Origin: Desulfovibrionaceae bacterium
Lineage (GTDB): Bacteria; Desulfobacterota; Desulfovibrionia; Desulfovibrionales; Desulfovibrionaceae
Length of the DNA stretch: 64,000 nucleotides
Assembly (NCBI GenBank): GCA_019421865.1
Contig: JAHZEL010000001.1
Coordinates: 141,001 to 205,000, forward strand
Direction: 5' to 3'
Shown here piece after piece: positions 9,854-18,520 of this stretch. Every line of letters starts with the position of its first letter. Positions within the stretch are counted from its first letter, which is position 1. Under the pieces are notes generated by a model, which searched no databases, was not told the DNA's origin, and was given only the letters and a program-made list of their open reading frames with translations. Position numbers and translations under genes: made by a program.

Positions 9854-11199
9854 CAGTTAACTCCTACCGCTTCAAGGATAGTCTGAGCCATGTAGTCGAT
9901 CATGGCATCAGTCATGCCAGGATAGACGCCAACCCAGAAGGTATTGTTCATGACTGTATCGGTATTGGTAAGGTCGCCAACGACCCTATAGGCTTCAGTT
10001 CTGCGGATCTGGTCGAAGCAGGGATGCTTGATAAGATTACCGCTGAAGAGAAGGCGGGTCTGCACATTGCGAGCTTCGATGAAAGCAGTAACCGCATTAC
10101 GGTCAAGACCACTTTCGGGGCGCACCGTGATGAGGAAGCCGAACCAGGAAGGACGGCTGTTAGCAGCGGCTTCAGGAAGAATGAGACGGTCGGCAGCTGG
10201 TTCAAGGGCGGCACGCAGGCGATCCCAGTTGTGGCGACGCCGTTCGATGAAGGAGGGGAACTTCTTAAGCTGTTCGCATCCAACAGCGGCCTGCATATCG
10301 GTGACTTTCAGATTGTAGCCAAAATGGCTGTACACATACTTGTGGTCATAGCCGTGAGGCAGTTCTCCGTACTGGCCATCGAAACGATGCTTGCAGAAAT
10401 TATCCTGACCGGAGGGGCAGATGCAGTCGCGGCCCCAGTCCCGGTAACTCAGGATGAGGCGGCTGAGGCGAGGATTGTTGGTATAGACACAGCCGCCTTC
10501 TCCCATGGTCATGTGGTGGGGAGGATAAAAACTGGAAGTGCCGATATCGCCCCAAGTACCAGTGAAGCGGGTCTCTTCGCCGATGGTATACTGAGAGCCG
10601 AGAGCATCGCAGTTGTCTTCCACGAGCCAAAGGCCATGCTTGTCACAGAAAGCTTTCACAGAGGAAAGATCGAAGGGATTGCCCAAGGTATGAGCCACCA
10701 TCACAGCCTTGGTTTTTGGCGAAAGAGCCGCCTCGAGCTTATCGACATCAATATTGTACTGAGGGATGGTCACGTCCACAAAAACGGGAACGGCTCCATA
10801 CTGCAGTGCCGGAGTCACCGTAGTGGGGAAACCGCAGGCAACGGTGATAATCTCATCTCCCTTCCTGATCTGTCTGTTGCCAAGCTCTGGAGCGGTAAGA
10901 GTCATGAAGGCAATGAGGTTAGCCGAGGAGCCGCTGTTGACAAGGTGAGCGAAGCGTACGCCTATCCATTCGGCGAACTTTTTTTCGAACTCGTCAGCGA
11001 AACGACCAGTTGTGAGCCAGAAATCAAGAGTGGCATCAGTAAGGGCGCACATTTCCTTTTCATCAAACACTCGAGAGGCGTAGCTGATTCTGTCTCCGGC
11101 AGCGAATTCTTTCCGAGGCGCCTTGAATTCCTTATAGTATTCAACAACTAAAGTTTTAATGTTTTCCCTAGCTTCAGCTTCGTTTTTCCACGCGGCCAT
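9853..11199 (-). CDS. rfbH: CDP-6-deoxy-4-keto-hexose 3-dehydrase (RfbH/E1 type)
   Basis: A 448-residue PLP/PMP-dependent enzyme of the DegT/DnrJ/EryC1 fold. It removes the C3 hydroxyl of CDP-4-keto-6-deoxyglucose on the way to CDP-3,6-dideoxy sugars (abequose, paratose, tyvelose, ascarylose, yersiniose). The diagnostic RfbH feature is SSFYPPHHMTMGEGG, where a His replaces the Lys that binds PLP in ordinary aminotransferases. VNSGSSANLIAFMTL, VVEDNCDALGS-type (here LVEDNCDALGS) and the cysteine-containing CICPSGQDNFCKHRF region, where this family carries its iron-sulfur ligands, are also present. It needs a reductase partner (E3 type) not seen in the window. Length matches the family. Its start lies 1 base from the Nudix gene stop. 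Confidence 0.93.
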   Translation of the reverse strand: MAAWKNEAEARENIKTLVVEYYKEFKAPRKEFAAGDRISYASRVFDEKEMCALTDATLDFWLTTGRFADEFEKKFAEWIGVRFAHLVNSGSSANLIAFMTLTAPELGNRQIRKGDEIITVACGFPTTVTPALQYGAVPVFVDVTIPQYNIDVDKLEAALSPKTKAVMVAHTLGNPFDLSSVKAFCDKHGLWLVEDNCDALGSQYTIGEETRFTGTWGDIGTSSFYPPHHMTMGEGGCVYTNNPRLSRLILSYRDWGRDCICPSGQDNFCKHRFDGQYGELPHGYDHKYVYSHFGYNLKVTDMQAAVGCEQLKKFPSFIERRRHNWDRLRAALEPAADRLILPEAAANSRPSWFGFLITVRPESGLDRNAVTAFIEARNVQTRLLFSGNLIKHPCFDQIRRTEAYRVVGDLTNTDTVMNNTFWVGVYPGMTDAMIDYMAQTILEAVGVN

Positions 11200-11200
11200 C

Positions 11201-11749
11201 TCAATCCACCTTCTTTATCCAGCGTTGCAAAACATCGTCGTACACATGCTGTATCGACATGAAATCATCAGGTAATTCCTGAAACCATTGTAAAAAACCA
11301 TTGCTGTCCTCAGTACGGTCACCGTTATTGAGGATGAATCCCTCAGGAAGCCTACAGTTGAAAAGTATGGCTATATTATGTCCTCGTTCTGCGGGATACG
11401 GAAGGCTGCCTTTCCTTCCTCGCCAAACGGAACGAACGGCCAAAGGGACTGGGGCGAAAAGCACTTCGCAACCTATTTCCTTCAGCGCGGTTTTTTGCAG
11501 TCGCTCCTCGATTCTTTCTCCGTAGCGAATACATCCTCCAGGAATGTGCCAACTCTTTTCAAAAAATTCGTCGTTTCTTCTTGAAAGGAGTATCCTTTCT
11601 GACTCATCTGTGATTAGAAGATCGATATTGGGAATTGGTGTAAGCCCTGAGATCAGAAGAAAAAGCTCCTCAGGCAGGCCATCACGAGCATCGATATTCG
11701 CCCGCCGCAACAGCTGAATGGCATTCAGCAGATCTTGGCGCAGTCTCAT
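11201..11749 (-). CDS. Nudix hydrolase, GDP-mannose mannosyl hydrolase-like
   Basis: A 182-residue Nudix protein. The box reads PGGCIRYGERIEERLQKTAL then KEIG, the degenerate form (no REUxEE core) typical of GDP-mannose mannosyl hydrolases, which cleave the glycosidic bond of GDP-sugars instead of a pyrophosphate. It also has ESERILLSRRNDEFFEKSWHIPGG, as in that subfamily. It overlaps rfbG by 4 bases, so it is co-translated with the CDP-sugar genes. It may act on another nucleotide-sugar pool or as a housekeeping hydrolase of the glycan locus; the substrate is inferred only. Confidence 0.78.
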   Translation of the reverse strand: MRLRQDLLNAIQLLRRANIDARDGLPEELFLLISGLTPIPNIDLLITDESERILLSRRNDEFFEKSWHIPGGCIRYGERIEERLQKTALKEIGCEVLFAPVPLAVRSVWRGRKGSLPYPAERGHNIAILFNCRLPEGFILNNGDRTEDSNGFLQWFQELPDDFMSIQHVYDDVLQRWIKKVD

Positions 11750-12810
11750 CTGGTTTCCACAAATTCGGCTATCTGCCTATCCATCACAGCGGGGATGTCG
11801 CCGCCTTCGAGCCACACCTTGGACCATTCGCAGGTCAGCTCCACGGCCTCGGCGATATGCCAGCGAGGGGACCAGCCAAAGGTATTCTTGAGCAGGGTAC
11901 AGTCCAGCTTGAGGAAATTGGCTTCGTGAGGAGCGTTGGCCTCGGCTTGATTTTCCCAGCGGGCTTCACTACCCCACTTTTCGCAGAACAGATCTACTAG
12001 CTGGCCTGTGGTCACACAGTCGCAGTCATCCGGACCTACGTTGTACCAGCCCGCAAGCTCGGGCTTTTCCCACTGTGCTTGCACTATCATGAGGTAGGCC
12101 ATGACAGGCTCGAGCACATGCTGATAGGGGCGTGTTGAGAAAGGATTGCGCACTCCGATGATCTTGCCTGCCTGCTGGGCGCGCACGCAGTCGGGTATGA
12201 TACGGTCGTTGGCAAAGTCGCCGCCGCCGATGACATTGCCCGCGCGGGCCGTGCTGATGGGGAGTCTGCCATCGGTAAAAAAGCTGTTTTTGTAGCTGTG
12301 CGTGACCAGTTCCGAACAGCTCTTGCTGTTGGAATACGGGTCGAAACCGTCCAGCGGCTCGTTTTCTCGGTAGCCCCAGCACCATTCGTTGTTATGGTAC
12401 ACTTTGTCCGTGGTGACGTTGAGGAAACTCTTCACGCAGTTGGAAAGGCGTACGCATTCCAGCAGGTTCACCGTACCCATAACGTTGGTCTCGTAGGTGT
12501 AGTGCGGATCTTTGTAGGAATCGCGGACGATGGGCTGGGCAGCAAGGTGTATGACTATCTCCGGCTGGGCGGCACCAAAGGCGGACTTAAGGGCGGGAAG
12601 GTCGCGTATGTCGCCGATGACACTAGTCATCTTTCCCTCAAGTCCGGCCAGAGCGAAGAGGTTCGGCTCCGTAGGCGCGGGTAGGCTGTAGCCAGTGACT
12701 TCGGCTCCGGCACTCACGAGAACACGGCACATCCATGAGCCTTTGAAGCCCGTATGCCCGGTGACGAAAACACGCTTACCGTGGAAGAATCCAAGGTCGA
12801 AAGACATCAT
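11746..12810 (-). CDS. rfbG: CDP-glucose 4,6-dehydratase
   Basis: A 354-residue extended SDR enzyme that converts CDP-glucose to CDP-4-keto-6-deoxyglucose, the second step of CDP-deoxysugar synthesis. FFHGKRVFVTGHTGFKGSWM carries the NAD-binding TGxxGFKG motif characteristic of RfbG, VIHLAAQPIVRDSYKDP is the conserved sheet, and DPYSNSKSCSEL holds the Tyr-x3-Lys catalytic pair. Length and motifs match the family. It follows rfbF by 3 bases and overlaps the Nudix gene. Together rfbF-rfbG-rfbH form the standard route to CDP-4-keto-3,6-dideoxyglucose. Confidence 0.95.
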   Translation of the reverse strand: MMSFDLGFFHGKRVFVTGHTGFKGSWMCRVLVSAGAEVTGYSLPAPTEPNLFALAGLEGKMTSVIGDIRDLPALKSAFGAAQPEIVIHLAAQPIVRDSYKDPHYTYETNVMGTVNLLECVRLSNCVKSFLNVTTDKVYHNNEWCWGYRENEPLDGFDPYSNSKSCSELVTHSYKNSFFTDGRLPISTARAGNVIGGGDFANDRIIPDCVRAQQAGKIIGVRNPFSTRPYQHVLEPVMAYLMIVQAQWEKPELAGWYNVGPDDCDCVTTGQLVDLFCEKWGSEARWENQAEANAPHEANFLKLDCTLLKNTFGWSPRWHIAEAVELTCEWSKVWLEGGDIPAVMDRQIAEFVETR

Positions 12811-12813
12811 GGC

Positions 12814-13593
12814 TTACTCCCACACCTTCCACGGCGCTTTGCCGGAATCCCACAGTTCATTCAGCTCTACTTTGTCTTTGAGCATGTCCATGGGGTGCCA
12901 GAACCCATCATGTTTGAAGGCCTTGAGTTCGCCATCTCGGGCAAGATTCATAAGAGGAGTGCGTTCCCAGATGGTCTTGTCTCCTTCAGTGATATAGTCG
13001 AAGATCTGCGGTTCGAGCACAAAGAAGCCGGCATTGATCCAAGCGGAAGAGGCTGTCTTGGGCTTTTCCTGGAAGGATCGGATGGTACTGCTTTCATCCA
13101 TATCGAGTACGCCGAAACGCCCCTGAGGCTGAACTGCGGTAAGCGTAGCTAGACGCTTGCTCTGCTGGTGGAACTTAACTAGCTCGGCGATGTTTACATC
13201 AGAAACACCGTCGCCATAGGTGAGCATGAATGGCGCGTTGCCGATATACTCCTGGGCCCGCTTGATGCGACCGCCGGTCATCGTGTCAATTCCGGTATCG
13301 AGCAGGGTAACCTTCCACGGTTCCACATTCTTCTCGTGTACCATTATCTCGTTGTTAGAGAGGTCAAACGTAATATTAGAATGGGCGCGAAAATAGCTCT
13401 CGAAATACTCCTTGATGAATTCCTGCTTGTAGCCGCAAAGCACTATGAATTCATTGAACCCGTAATGGGAGTATATCTTCATAATATGCCAGAGAATGGG
13501 CTTGCCGCCAATCTCGACCATCGGCTTGGGCCGTACGGAAGTTTCTTCTCCAAGGCGAGTACCGAAACCGCCAGCAAGGATTGCTACTTTCAT
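12814..13593 (-). CDS. rfbF: glucose-1-phosphate cytidylyltransferase
   Basis: A 259-residue sugar nucleotidyltransferase that makes CDP-glucose from CTP and glucose-1-phosphate, opening the CDP-deoxysugar pathway. The N-terminus MKVAILAGGFGTRLGEETSV carries the nucleotide-binding GGxGTRL signature, PKPMVEIGGKPILWHIMKIY is the RfbF-type substrate block, and FMLTYGDGVSDVNI holds the metal-binding Asp. Length matches the family (about 257). It lies 24 bases downstream of the GT8 gene. Confidence 0.95.
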   Translation of the reverse strand: MKVAILAGGFGTRLGEETSVRPKPMVEIGGKPILWHIMKIYSHYGFNEFIVLCGYKQEFIKEYFESYFRAHSNITFDLSNNEIMVHEKNVEPWKVTLLDTGIDTMTGGRIKRAQEYIGNAPFMLTYGDGVSDVNIAELVKFHQQSKRLATLTAVQPQGRFGVLDMDESSTIRSFQEKPKTASSAWINAGFFVLEPQIFDYITEGDKTIWERTPLMNLARDGELKAFKHDGFWHPMDMLKDKVELNELWDSGKAPWKVWE

Positions 13594-13617
13594 AAAAACA
13601 TTCTCACCATGCTATTG

Positions 13618-14463
13618 TTAGTTTATGCAGTGACAGAAGAAGAGCTTTCTTATGAGGGTGCCCCCCAAAGATCGCTTTTCCCAAACAGCCTCATAATCCC
13701 AGTACTCACCACGTCCCGGAGCTCTGCATCCTTTTACCCATGGTTTTCTGTGTCCTACATAGTGCAGAATATTCGCTGTACGGCTCAAATCATGGAAACC
13801 TGTCTCCTTACACTTATGTGTTTTGGTGACCTGACAGTTCCATGTCATTTCGAGCTCATGGATTCTACCTTGGAGTACACAGTTCAGCACGTCTTGATCG
13901 TGCATGACGATGCGGTCGTGATGCTCTTCGATAAAGCGGAAAAACTGTTCCTGCGTTCTTTCCTCACGCATGGCTTTCAAATCCATGAGGAAGAATCCCG
14001 CGTTGAAGTAACGACTCAGACTAAGCCTTTCGGACTGCTTGTCTTCATCGATGTCCTTCACTGCGGCCGCGATACAGTCATCAAGCTTTGTTTTCCATAC
14101 AGGGGCGAGACTGGCTCGGCAGATCATGTCGCAGTCCATGTAGATACAGCGGTCAACCTGTATCAAAGATGGAATGAGCAGCCGATAATAGGTAGCCAGA
14201 GTGACATGGTTCTTTTCGGTGATGTTCAGTACCTTGCCAGAGAACAGAGCTTGATCGATGGGCAGAAACTCAATGGAAGCACCTCGTTCTGCTGTCATCG
14301 ATTTTATTTTGTCCCTGTTTTCCTGCGTTATGCCGCCATCAAGAATGTGGAAGGACAGTCTGTCTTCCACTGACCGATTGGCAAGAACAGATACGATAGT
14401 TACGGCTAGAAATTTGGCGTAATTATCATCGGATGAAAGTACAATATGAATGCAATCTTTCAT
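13618..14463 (-). CDS. family 8 glycosyltransferase
   Basis: A retaining GT8 (galactosyl/glucosyltransferase, RfaJ/LgtC-like) protein of 281 residues. It shows IHIVLSSDDNYAKFLAVTIV with LANRS, the metal-binding CIYMDCDMICRASLAPVW (DxD), YFNAGFFLMDLKAMR, HDQDVLNCVLQGRI, and ILHYVGHRKPW, all GT8 landmarks. The start is set at the ATG 14461-14463, which overlaps the TGA of the preceding dead integrase (TGATG); a GTG at 14466 is an alternative. It is the first genuine biosynthetic gene of the leftward operon and probably adds a hexose to the growing oligosaccharide. Confidence 0.87.
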   Translation of the reverse strand: MKDCIHIVLSSDDNYAKFLAVTIVSVLANRSVEDRLSFHILDGGITQENRDKIKSMTAERGASIEFLPIDQALFSGKVLNITEKNHVTLATYYRLLIPSLIQVDRCIYMDCDMICRASLAPVWKTKLDDCIAAAVKDIDEDKQSERLSLSRYFNAGFFLMDLKAMREERTQEQFFRFIEEHHDRIVMHDQDVLNCVLQGRIHELEMTWNCQVTKTHKCKETGFHDLSRTANILHYVGHRKPWVKGCRAPGRGEYWDYEAVWEKRSLGGTLIRKLFFCHCIN

Positions 14464-15392
14464 CACACCCTCACATTGTTCTCAAAGGAATTATTCCGCA
14501 CCAGAGCCAGAGTTTCCGGCTTGTAATGACCTAAAATAGTTCGCAGATCGCGCTGGTTGATGCCGATGCTGACGAGGAAATTCGCGAAGGAATGGCGCAG
14601 ATCCTGGATGCGCAGTTCAGGGCGGCCGAATATCTCGCGCACCTGCTGCCACTGGTAGGTGATGGATGCGAGGCGAGTTCCGTTGCGCGTGAAGAACAGC
14701 CACGGCACGTCATCGCGGCGCGGCAGTTTCTGGATGAGCTTCAGGGCTTCGTTGTTCAGCGGGATGAGATGCGGGCGGCCGGTGAAGGTCTTGTCAGTGA
14801 AGAGTGTGCCGTTCTTGAAGTCCACGTCTTCCCAGCGGGCGTAGAGGATCTCGGACTTGCTGGCGCCGGTGAGAAGCATCAGATGAATGGCGTTGGCTGC
14901 GGCGCGATGAGGAAAGTCCCTGAGCACGTCGAGAAGTCGGATAACTTCAGCAGAATCCAGCAGGATAGGAGCTCTCGTCGGCTTTGCGGGAAGATTGGCA
15001 GAGGCAAAATTGCGGCTGTCGGGCAGAATGCCCCACTGGACAGCGCAATGAAGGATAGACTTGACCAGCCAGAACAGACGGAAACGGGAGCTGTACGAAA
15101 GCCCGATGAGCTCCAGCGTGCGCACCCACTCCATAAGGGTATCGGTCGTGATATCCGAAAGACGCGACGCGCCGAGATGAGGCAGGACATGGCGTTCAAG
15201 ATTGCCCTTGTCGGCTTTCCAGCTTCGCTTGTTCTCCTGCGCAAAAGGCAGATAGCGCTGTTCGACGAAGTCGCTCAGCAGAGGAGAGAGAGCGGAAAAA
15301 CTATACGCGTCATTCGACACATGCTCGTGCCGGCCCTTGCGTCTTTCTTCTTCACGAATGTTGTCTTTGTCTGACAGTAACAACATATCCAT
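14463..15392 (-). pseudogene. degenerate tyrosine recombinase, catalytic residues lost
   Basis: A 309-residue relative of the integrase at 15746-16885 (shared RSWKA, LP-LG, LTGA-KSEIL-ARWE-VD, DLRHSFA-FLV). Key residues are gone: the first catalytic Arg is Ser (TGASKSEI against TGARKSEI), the H of HxLRH is Gln (QDLRHSFA), and the nucleophilic-Tyr region reads LVRNNSFENNVRV instead of TTRYAHL. The N-terminal arm-binding domain of about 80 residues is also missing. It cannot catalyse strand exchange, yet the frame is open and its stop overlaps the GT8 start, so it could be expressed as a DNA-binding protein or simply be a passenger at the head of the glycan operon. Confidence 0.82.
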
Positions 15393-15443
15393 CTGAAACC
15401 ATTGACGTTTGCGTGTCTCTTGCTGACAGTCCTATGATGGCCA

Positions 15444-15461
15444 CAGTCTGACTGTCAGTAA
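15444..15461. repeat. left copy of an 18-bp perfect inverted repeat
   Basis: CAGTCTGACTGTCAGTAA is the exact reverse complement of 15713-15730. The internal CTGACTGTCAG is itself palindromic. It lies between the dead and the intact integrase genes. Confidence 0.9.
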
Positions 15462-15471
15462 ATTATATGGA

Positions 15472-15501
15472 ATTATATAGTTTATCTGTATGTAATAGCA
15501 A
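15472..15501 (-). promoter_or_regulatory. candidate leftward sigma70 promoter inside the inverted-repeat segment
   Basis: On the minus strand a -35-like TTGCTA (15496-15501) is followed after 18 bases by TATAAT (15472-15477). Transcription would start near the left repeat and run through the dead integrase into the glycan operon. The surrounding 353-bp gap (15393-15745) holds no gene and is strongly AT-rich. Confidence 0.45.
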
Positions 15502-15712
15502 GGTTAAAAAATTCGATTTGGAAATGGCAACTTGTGACCTTGGTAAAAAATCTTATTTTTTCAGTATGATAACAATCATTCTAAACTGTTTCATGTAATC
15601 ACCTAAAATATAATGAAGATTTTGTAACCGCTTCAGATTTCTCTTTTGGAACTAATATAACCGTGACCACCTGTAAAATTATCTATTTGAATTCATAAGA
15701 CTTTTTTGCTTC

Positions 15713-15730
15713 TTACTGACAGTCAGACTG
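15713..15730. repeat. right copy of the 18-bp perfect inverted repeat
   Basis: TTACTGACAGTCAGACTG, the exact reverse complement of 15444-15461, 15 bases from the stop of the intact integrase. The pair encloses 251 bp of AT-rich DNA. It could be a recombination site pair or arm/operator sites of the integrase. Confidence 0.9.
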
Positions 15731-15745
15731 ATATAAAATTTCTTC

Positions 15746-16885
15746 TTATCCCAGCCTCCTTCCTACGATATTGGCGGCCTTCAAAAGCGAATCCTGTGCC
15801 AGATGGGCATAGCGGGTCGTTACCTTAGGGTCGTGATGCCCAAGGATTTTCTGCACCTCATATAAAGTACAGCCGTCGTTGACGAGAAAACTGGCAAAGC
15901 TGTGCCGCAGGTCATGCAGGCGTACGTCCTTCAATCCAGCCTCTGTACGCACTCTGTCCCAGACGGTGAAAACCGAAGTAATATGCCCTGCCGTTCTCGG
16001 ACTCGGGAACAGCCATTCTGAACGGCGAGGGAGATCTGCCAGAACCTGCAAGGCGGCATCTGAAAGCGGAATGTGCCGCGCCTTGCCTGATTTCGAGAGT
16101 GGAACCGTAAGAATACGCCGAACTAAATCCACACTCTCCCATCGCGCGGCCAGGATCTCCGACTTTCGCGCCCCGGTGAACAGCAGAAGTCGAATCACGT
16201 GGGCTGTCTGCTGATCCTTCTCCTCTTTTAGAACTTCAAGGAGACGCCTAGCCTCGTCTTCTGACAGATAGCGCTCCCGGAACTCCTTTTCCGGCAAGAC
16301 CTGAACGTCCCGCGCCGGGGAATTCGAAATAAATCCCCAGCGTTGAGCACAGTTGAAGACATATTTCAGCAAGAACAAGGCTCGATTGCAGGTCGAAGGA
16401 GCAAGTCCTCTACCCAGCATGCCTTCCTGCCAGTGAACCAACGTGAGACGAGTTATCGTCCCTAAAGGCATCTCTCCAAGTTCGGGCAGGATATCGCGTC
16501 GGAGTATGCCCTGTTCCGCCTTCCAGCTCCGTTTTCTGCTCTTCGCGTGGGGCATATAATGCTCGTGAATGAAGGCGGAAAAGGTCAGCCTGTTTCCTGA
16601 ACGAACGTCTAAAGTTTCCAAGGAGCCGCCGGATTCCACGAATTTATGGATTTCATATGCCCGTACTCTAGCCTCCAGTACATCCATTTCGGCAAGGGAA
16701 CCTATCCGTATCAGCTTTTGCTTTTTAAGCTTTTTACGTATTCGAAAGTACCATGTACCCGCCCCGTTTGGGCGATACTCCAGCAGAAAACCGGGGATGT
16801 CGGCATCCATATAGATTGTTCTTTTGATATGTGCAGTCCCCTTTATGCGTCCCACAGCCGCTTTGGTAAGTTCACAACGAGGCAT
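15746..16885 (-). CDS. tyrosine site-specific integrase (mobilization-operon integrase)
   Basis: A 379-residue recombinase with intact catalytic set: Arg in TGARKSEILAARW, HDLRHSFASFLV, and the His/Tyr block LGHHDPKVTTRYAHL. The N-terminus has a DUF4102-like arm-binding region (LLEYRPNGAGTWYFRIRKK). The ATG at 16885 is preferred over 16891 because AAGGA is properly spaced only for it. It is the last gene of the mobilization operon, 8-14 bases after the membrane-protein gene, so integration and transfer functions are likely co-expressed. Its target is not evident; the 18-bp inverted repeats directly downstream are candidate binding or crossover sites. Confidence 0.9.
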   Translation of the reverse strand: MPRCELTKAAVGRIKGTAHIKRTIYMDADIPGFLLEYRPNGAGTWYFRIRKKLKKQKLIRIGSLAEMDVLEARVRAYEIHKFVESGGSLETLDVRSGNRLTFSAFIHEHYMPHAKSRKRSWKAEQGILRRDILPELGEMPLGTITRLTLVHWQEGMLGRGLAPSTCNRALFLLKYVFNCAQRWGFISNSPARDVQVLPEKEFRERYLSEDEARRLLEVLKEEKDQQTAHVIRLLLFTGARKSEILAARWESVDLVRRILTVPLSKSGKARHIPLSDAALQVLADLPRRSEWLFPSPRTAGHITSVFTVWDRVRTEAGLKDVRLHDLRHSFASFLVNDGCTLYEVQKILGHHDPKVTTRYAHLAQDSLLKAANIVGRRLG

Positions 16886-16899
16886 AGCCATCCTTCTTA

Positions 16900-17424
16900 C
16901 TATTTATAGAAAATCTTCCATATCGAAACACCTACTAAAAATATGAGAACTGTTATCCCAAGTCCTCCTATGACCATGCCTGCCGGGACATAGTAAGCAT
17001 TCTCCAGCGGCAGAGATTTCCCCAGTCCCGCACAAAGTCCTGCCCAGTAGGTCATACTTCCGAAGGCCATCAGGCAGAGGATGATGAGCAGATAGATCGG
17101 CATCAGCGGCATGATATGCACTCGGGCTGTCAGCTTTTCCGTCTGTTCGATGACGCTTTGTATCAGCCGGTTCTGGGCGTTTGCGGCCTCGTGGTCGGCG
17201 GTTTCACTCACTCGTTTCAGCAGTTCCGAAGTCGAGTCTGTAATCTTTTTCGGCAGCTGTTCGTAGTATGCCTTCTGGTACTCCATGGCGATGAACAGCA
17301 TCCATACGGCATCATCGTCTTGCAGATTCAGCGCCTGCTGCATCATGGTCAGCCGATGGTATTCCTCGCGAGTGACCTTGCTTCCGCGCATCCGTTCCAG
17401 ATGTTTGATGGCGCTAACTGCCAT
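16900..17424 (-). CDS. membrane protein of the mobilization operon
   Basis: A 174-residue protein with a charged N-terminal half (about residues 1-100, helical, HLERMRGSKVTREEYHRLT) and two hydrophobic segments near residues 105-130 (IMPLMPIYLLIILCLMAFGS) and 145-170 (GMVIGGLGITVLIFLVGVSI). It overlaps the ParA-like gene by 11 bases and is followed by the integrase. I do not recognise a named family; position suggests an inner-membrane partner of the relaxosome or of the ATPase. Confidence 0.7.
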   Translation of the reverse strand: MAVSAIKHLERMRGSKVTREEYHRLTMMQQALNLQDDDAVWMLFIAMEYQKAYYEQLPKKITDSTSELLKRVSETADHEAANAQNRLIQSVIEQTEKLTARVHIMPLMPIYLLIILCLMAFGSMTYWAGLCAGLGKSLPLENAYYVPAGMVIGGLGITVLIFLVGVSIWKIFYK

Positions 17425-18121
17425 GATTCACCTCCAGTGCAGCATCCAGTACGACGGCACAGGCCCGTCGCCAGCGCTGGGTTTCGGCTCTCGTGCCGAA
17501 CGGCATTTCCTCCAATGCCTTCTGAATGGAGCATCGCTTCGAGTACAGCCAGTCGGCCACACGATTCGCCACAGCCGGAAAGTTGAGCGTCATTCCTCGC
17601 TGTTCAATGGCAATCTTGGCCCGAGAGTTGTTGTAGATGTCGAAGCGGTTCGCCTCGCCAAAGTACAGGTTGCGGCATACATGGATGGTCGTTTCCGGGA
17701 GGGCTTCCATGAACGAATGCAGGAGTTCCACGGAGTCGCGGTGGCGATTGATGATCCAGAAGACCACCAGCTCTCGCCCCATTTCCTTCAGTGCGGACTT
17801 CATGATCTCGCCATAGCTCGCCGTGCTTGTTTTCGTCCGCGCCGCCGCGTTGATGACCACCGCATAATCAGAATATTCCTGCACGGTATCGAGCAGACCC
17901 ACCCAGCCGTCCGCATCATCCAGACTGTTCATACGGCACTGAAGATTCGGCAGGCCAAGGCTGGCGTGCGCCTTATACACGTCGGGGTTGTCAGTATCCG
18001 TATCCACGAGCAGGATGTTCTGCCCTCGCTCCAGCAGATAATCCACCAGCGCAAAGGCGAAGAGGCTCTTGCCCACGCCGCCCTTACTGCCGCCCACATA
18101 ATAAACATTGGCATCTTTCAT
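17414..18121 (-). CDS. ParA/MinD-like ATPase of the mobilization operon
   Basis: A 235-residue P-loop ATPase with the deviant Walker A motif YYVGGSKGGVGKSLFAFAL near residue 15 and ILLVDTDTDNPDVYKAH as Walker A' region. Such proteins partition DNA, position complexes or support conjugative transfer. The start lies directly after the stop of the 132-residue gene upstream (a few bases apart), and the end overlaps the membrane-protein gene. There is no ParB-like partner, so it probably serves mobilization or positioning of the excised element. Confidence 0.82.
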   Translation of the reverse strand: MKDANVYYVGGSKGGVGKSLFAFALVDYLLERGQNILLVDTDTDNPDVYKAHASLGLPNLQCRMNSLDDADGWVGLLDTVQEYSDYAVVINAAARTKTSTASYGEIMKSALKEMGRELVVFWIINRHRDSVELLHSFMEALPETTIHVCRNLYFGEANRFDIYNNSRAKIAIEQRGMTLNFPAVANRVADWLYSKRCSIQKALEEMPFGTRAETQRWRRACAVVLDAALEVNHGS

Positions 18122-18520
18122 TTAGAGTTCCGAGTCGGGTTTGTCCGGCGTGAAATAAGCCGGAACGTTTTTCTTCTCCTCCCGTTTTGCTTCGGGAGAG
18201 CGCTTCGTTTTCCTCTCTGTCGCAGAAGGATGCCTGTCTTTTGACGGCTTCCCCTGCGGCTCTTTTTGGGTCTCAGCCTTCACTTCGGCCAGCTTCTTTC
18301 TCAGCGTAGTGACGGGGATGGAAACATTTCCTTTTTCCAGAATGTCCGCCAGCTCCTTGAAGCTGTAGCCTTTCTCCATAGCCTTTTTCAGATGTTCGAA
18401 GAGCATCTCTGCCGCTTCGTCGCGGGTCTTGCCGAGCCTCTTGTCCGGCAGGTCATCCAGCGTTTTCCGCATGGATCTGATGCTGTCATCTTCGATGCGT
18501 ATAACTTTTCCCATGCTCAC
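18122..18520 (-). CDS. small charged protein of the mobilization operon
   Basis: A 132-residue, highly charged protein. Residues 1-85 are helical with a possible DNA-binding turn (GYSFKELADILEKGNVSIPV then TTLRKKLAEV), and the last 40 residues are a Lys/Arg/Glu-rich tail. It overlaps the relaxase stop by 4 bases, implying coupled translation. It resembles accessory proteins found after relaxase genes (TraC/MobB-like) but I cannot assign a family; I infer a relaxosome or regulatory role. Confidence 0.68.
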   Translation of the reverse strand: MSMGKVIRIEDDSIRSMRKTLDDLPDKRLGKTRDEAAEMLFEHLKKAMEKGYSFKELADILEKGNVSIPVTTLRKKLAEVKAETQKEPQGKPSKDRHPSATERKTKRSPEAKREEKKNVPAYFTPDKPDSEL

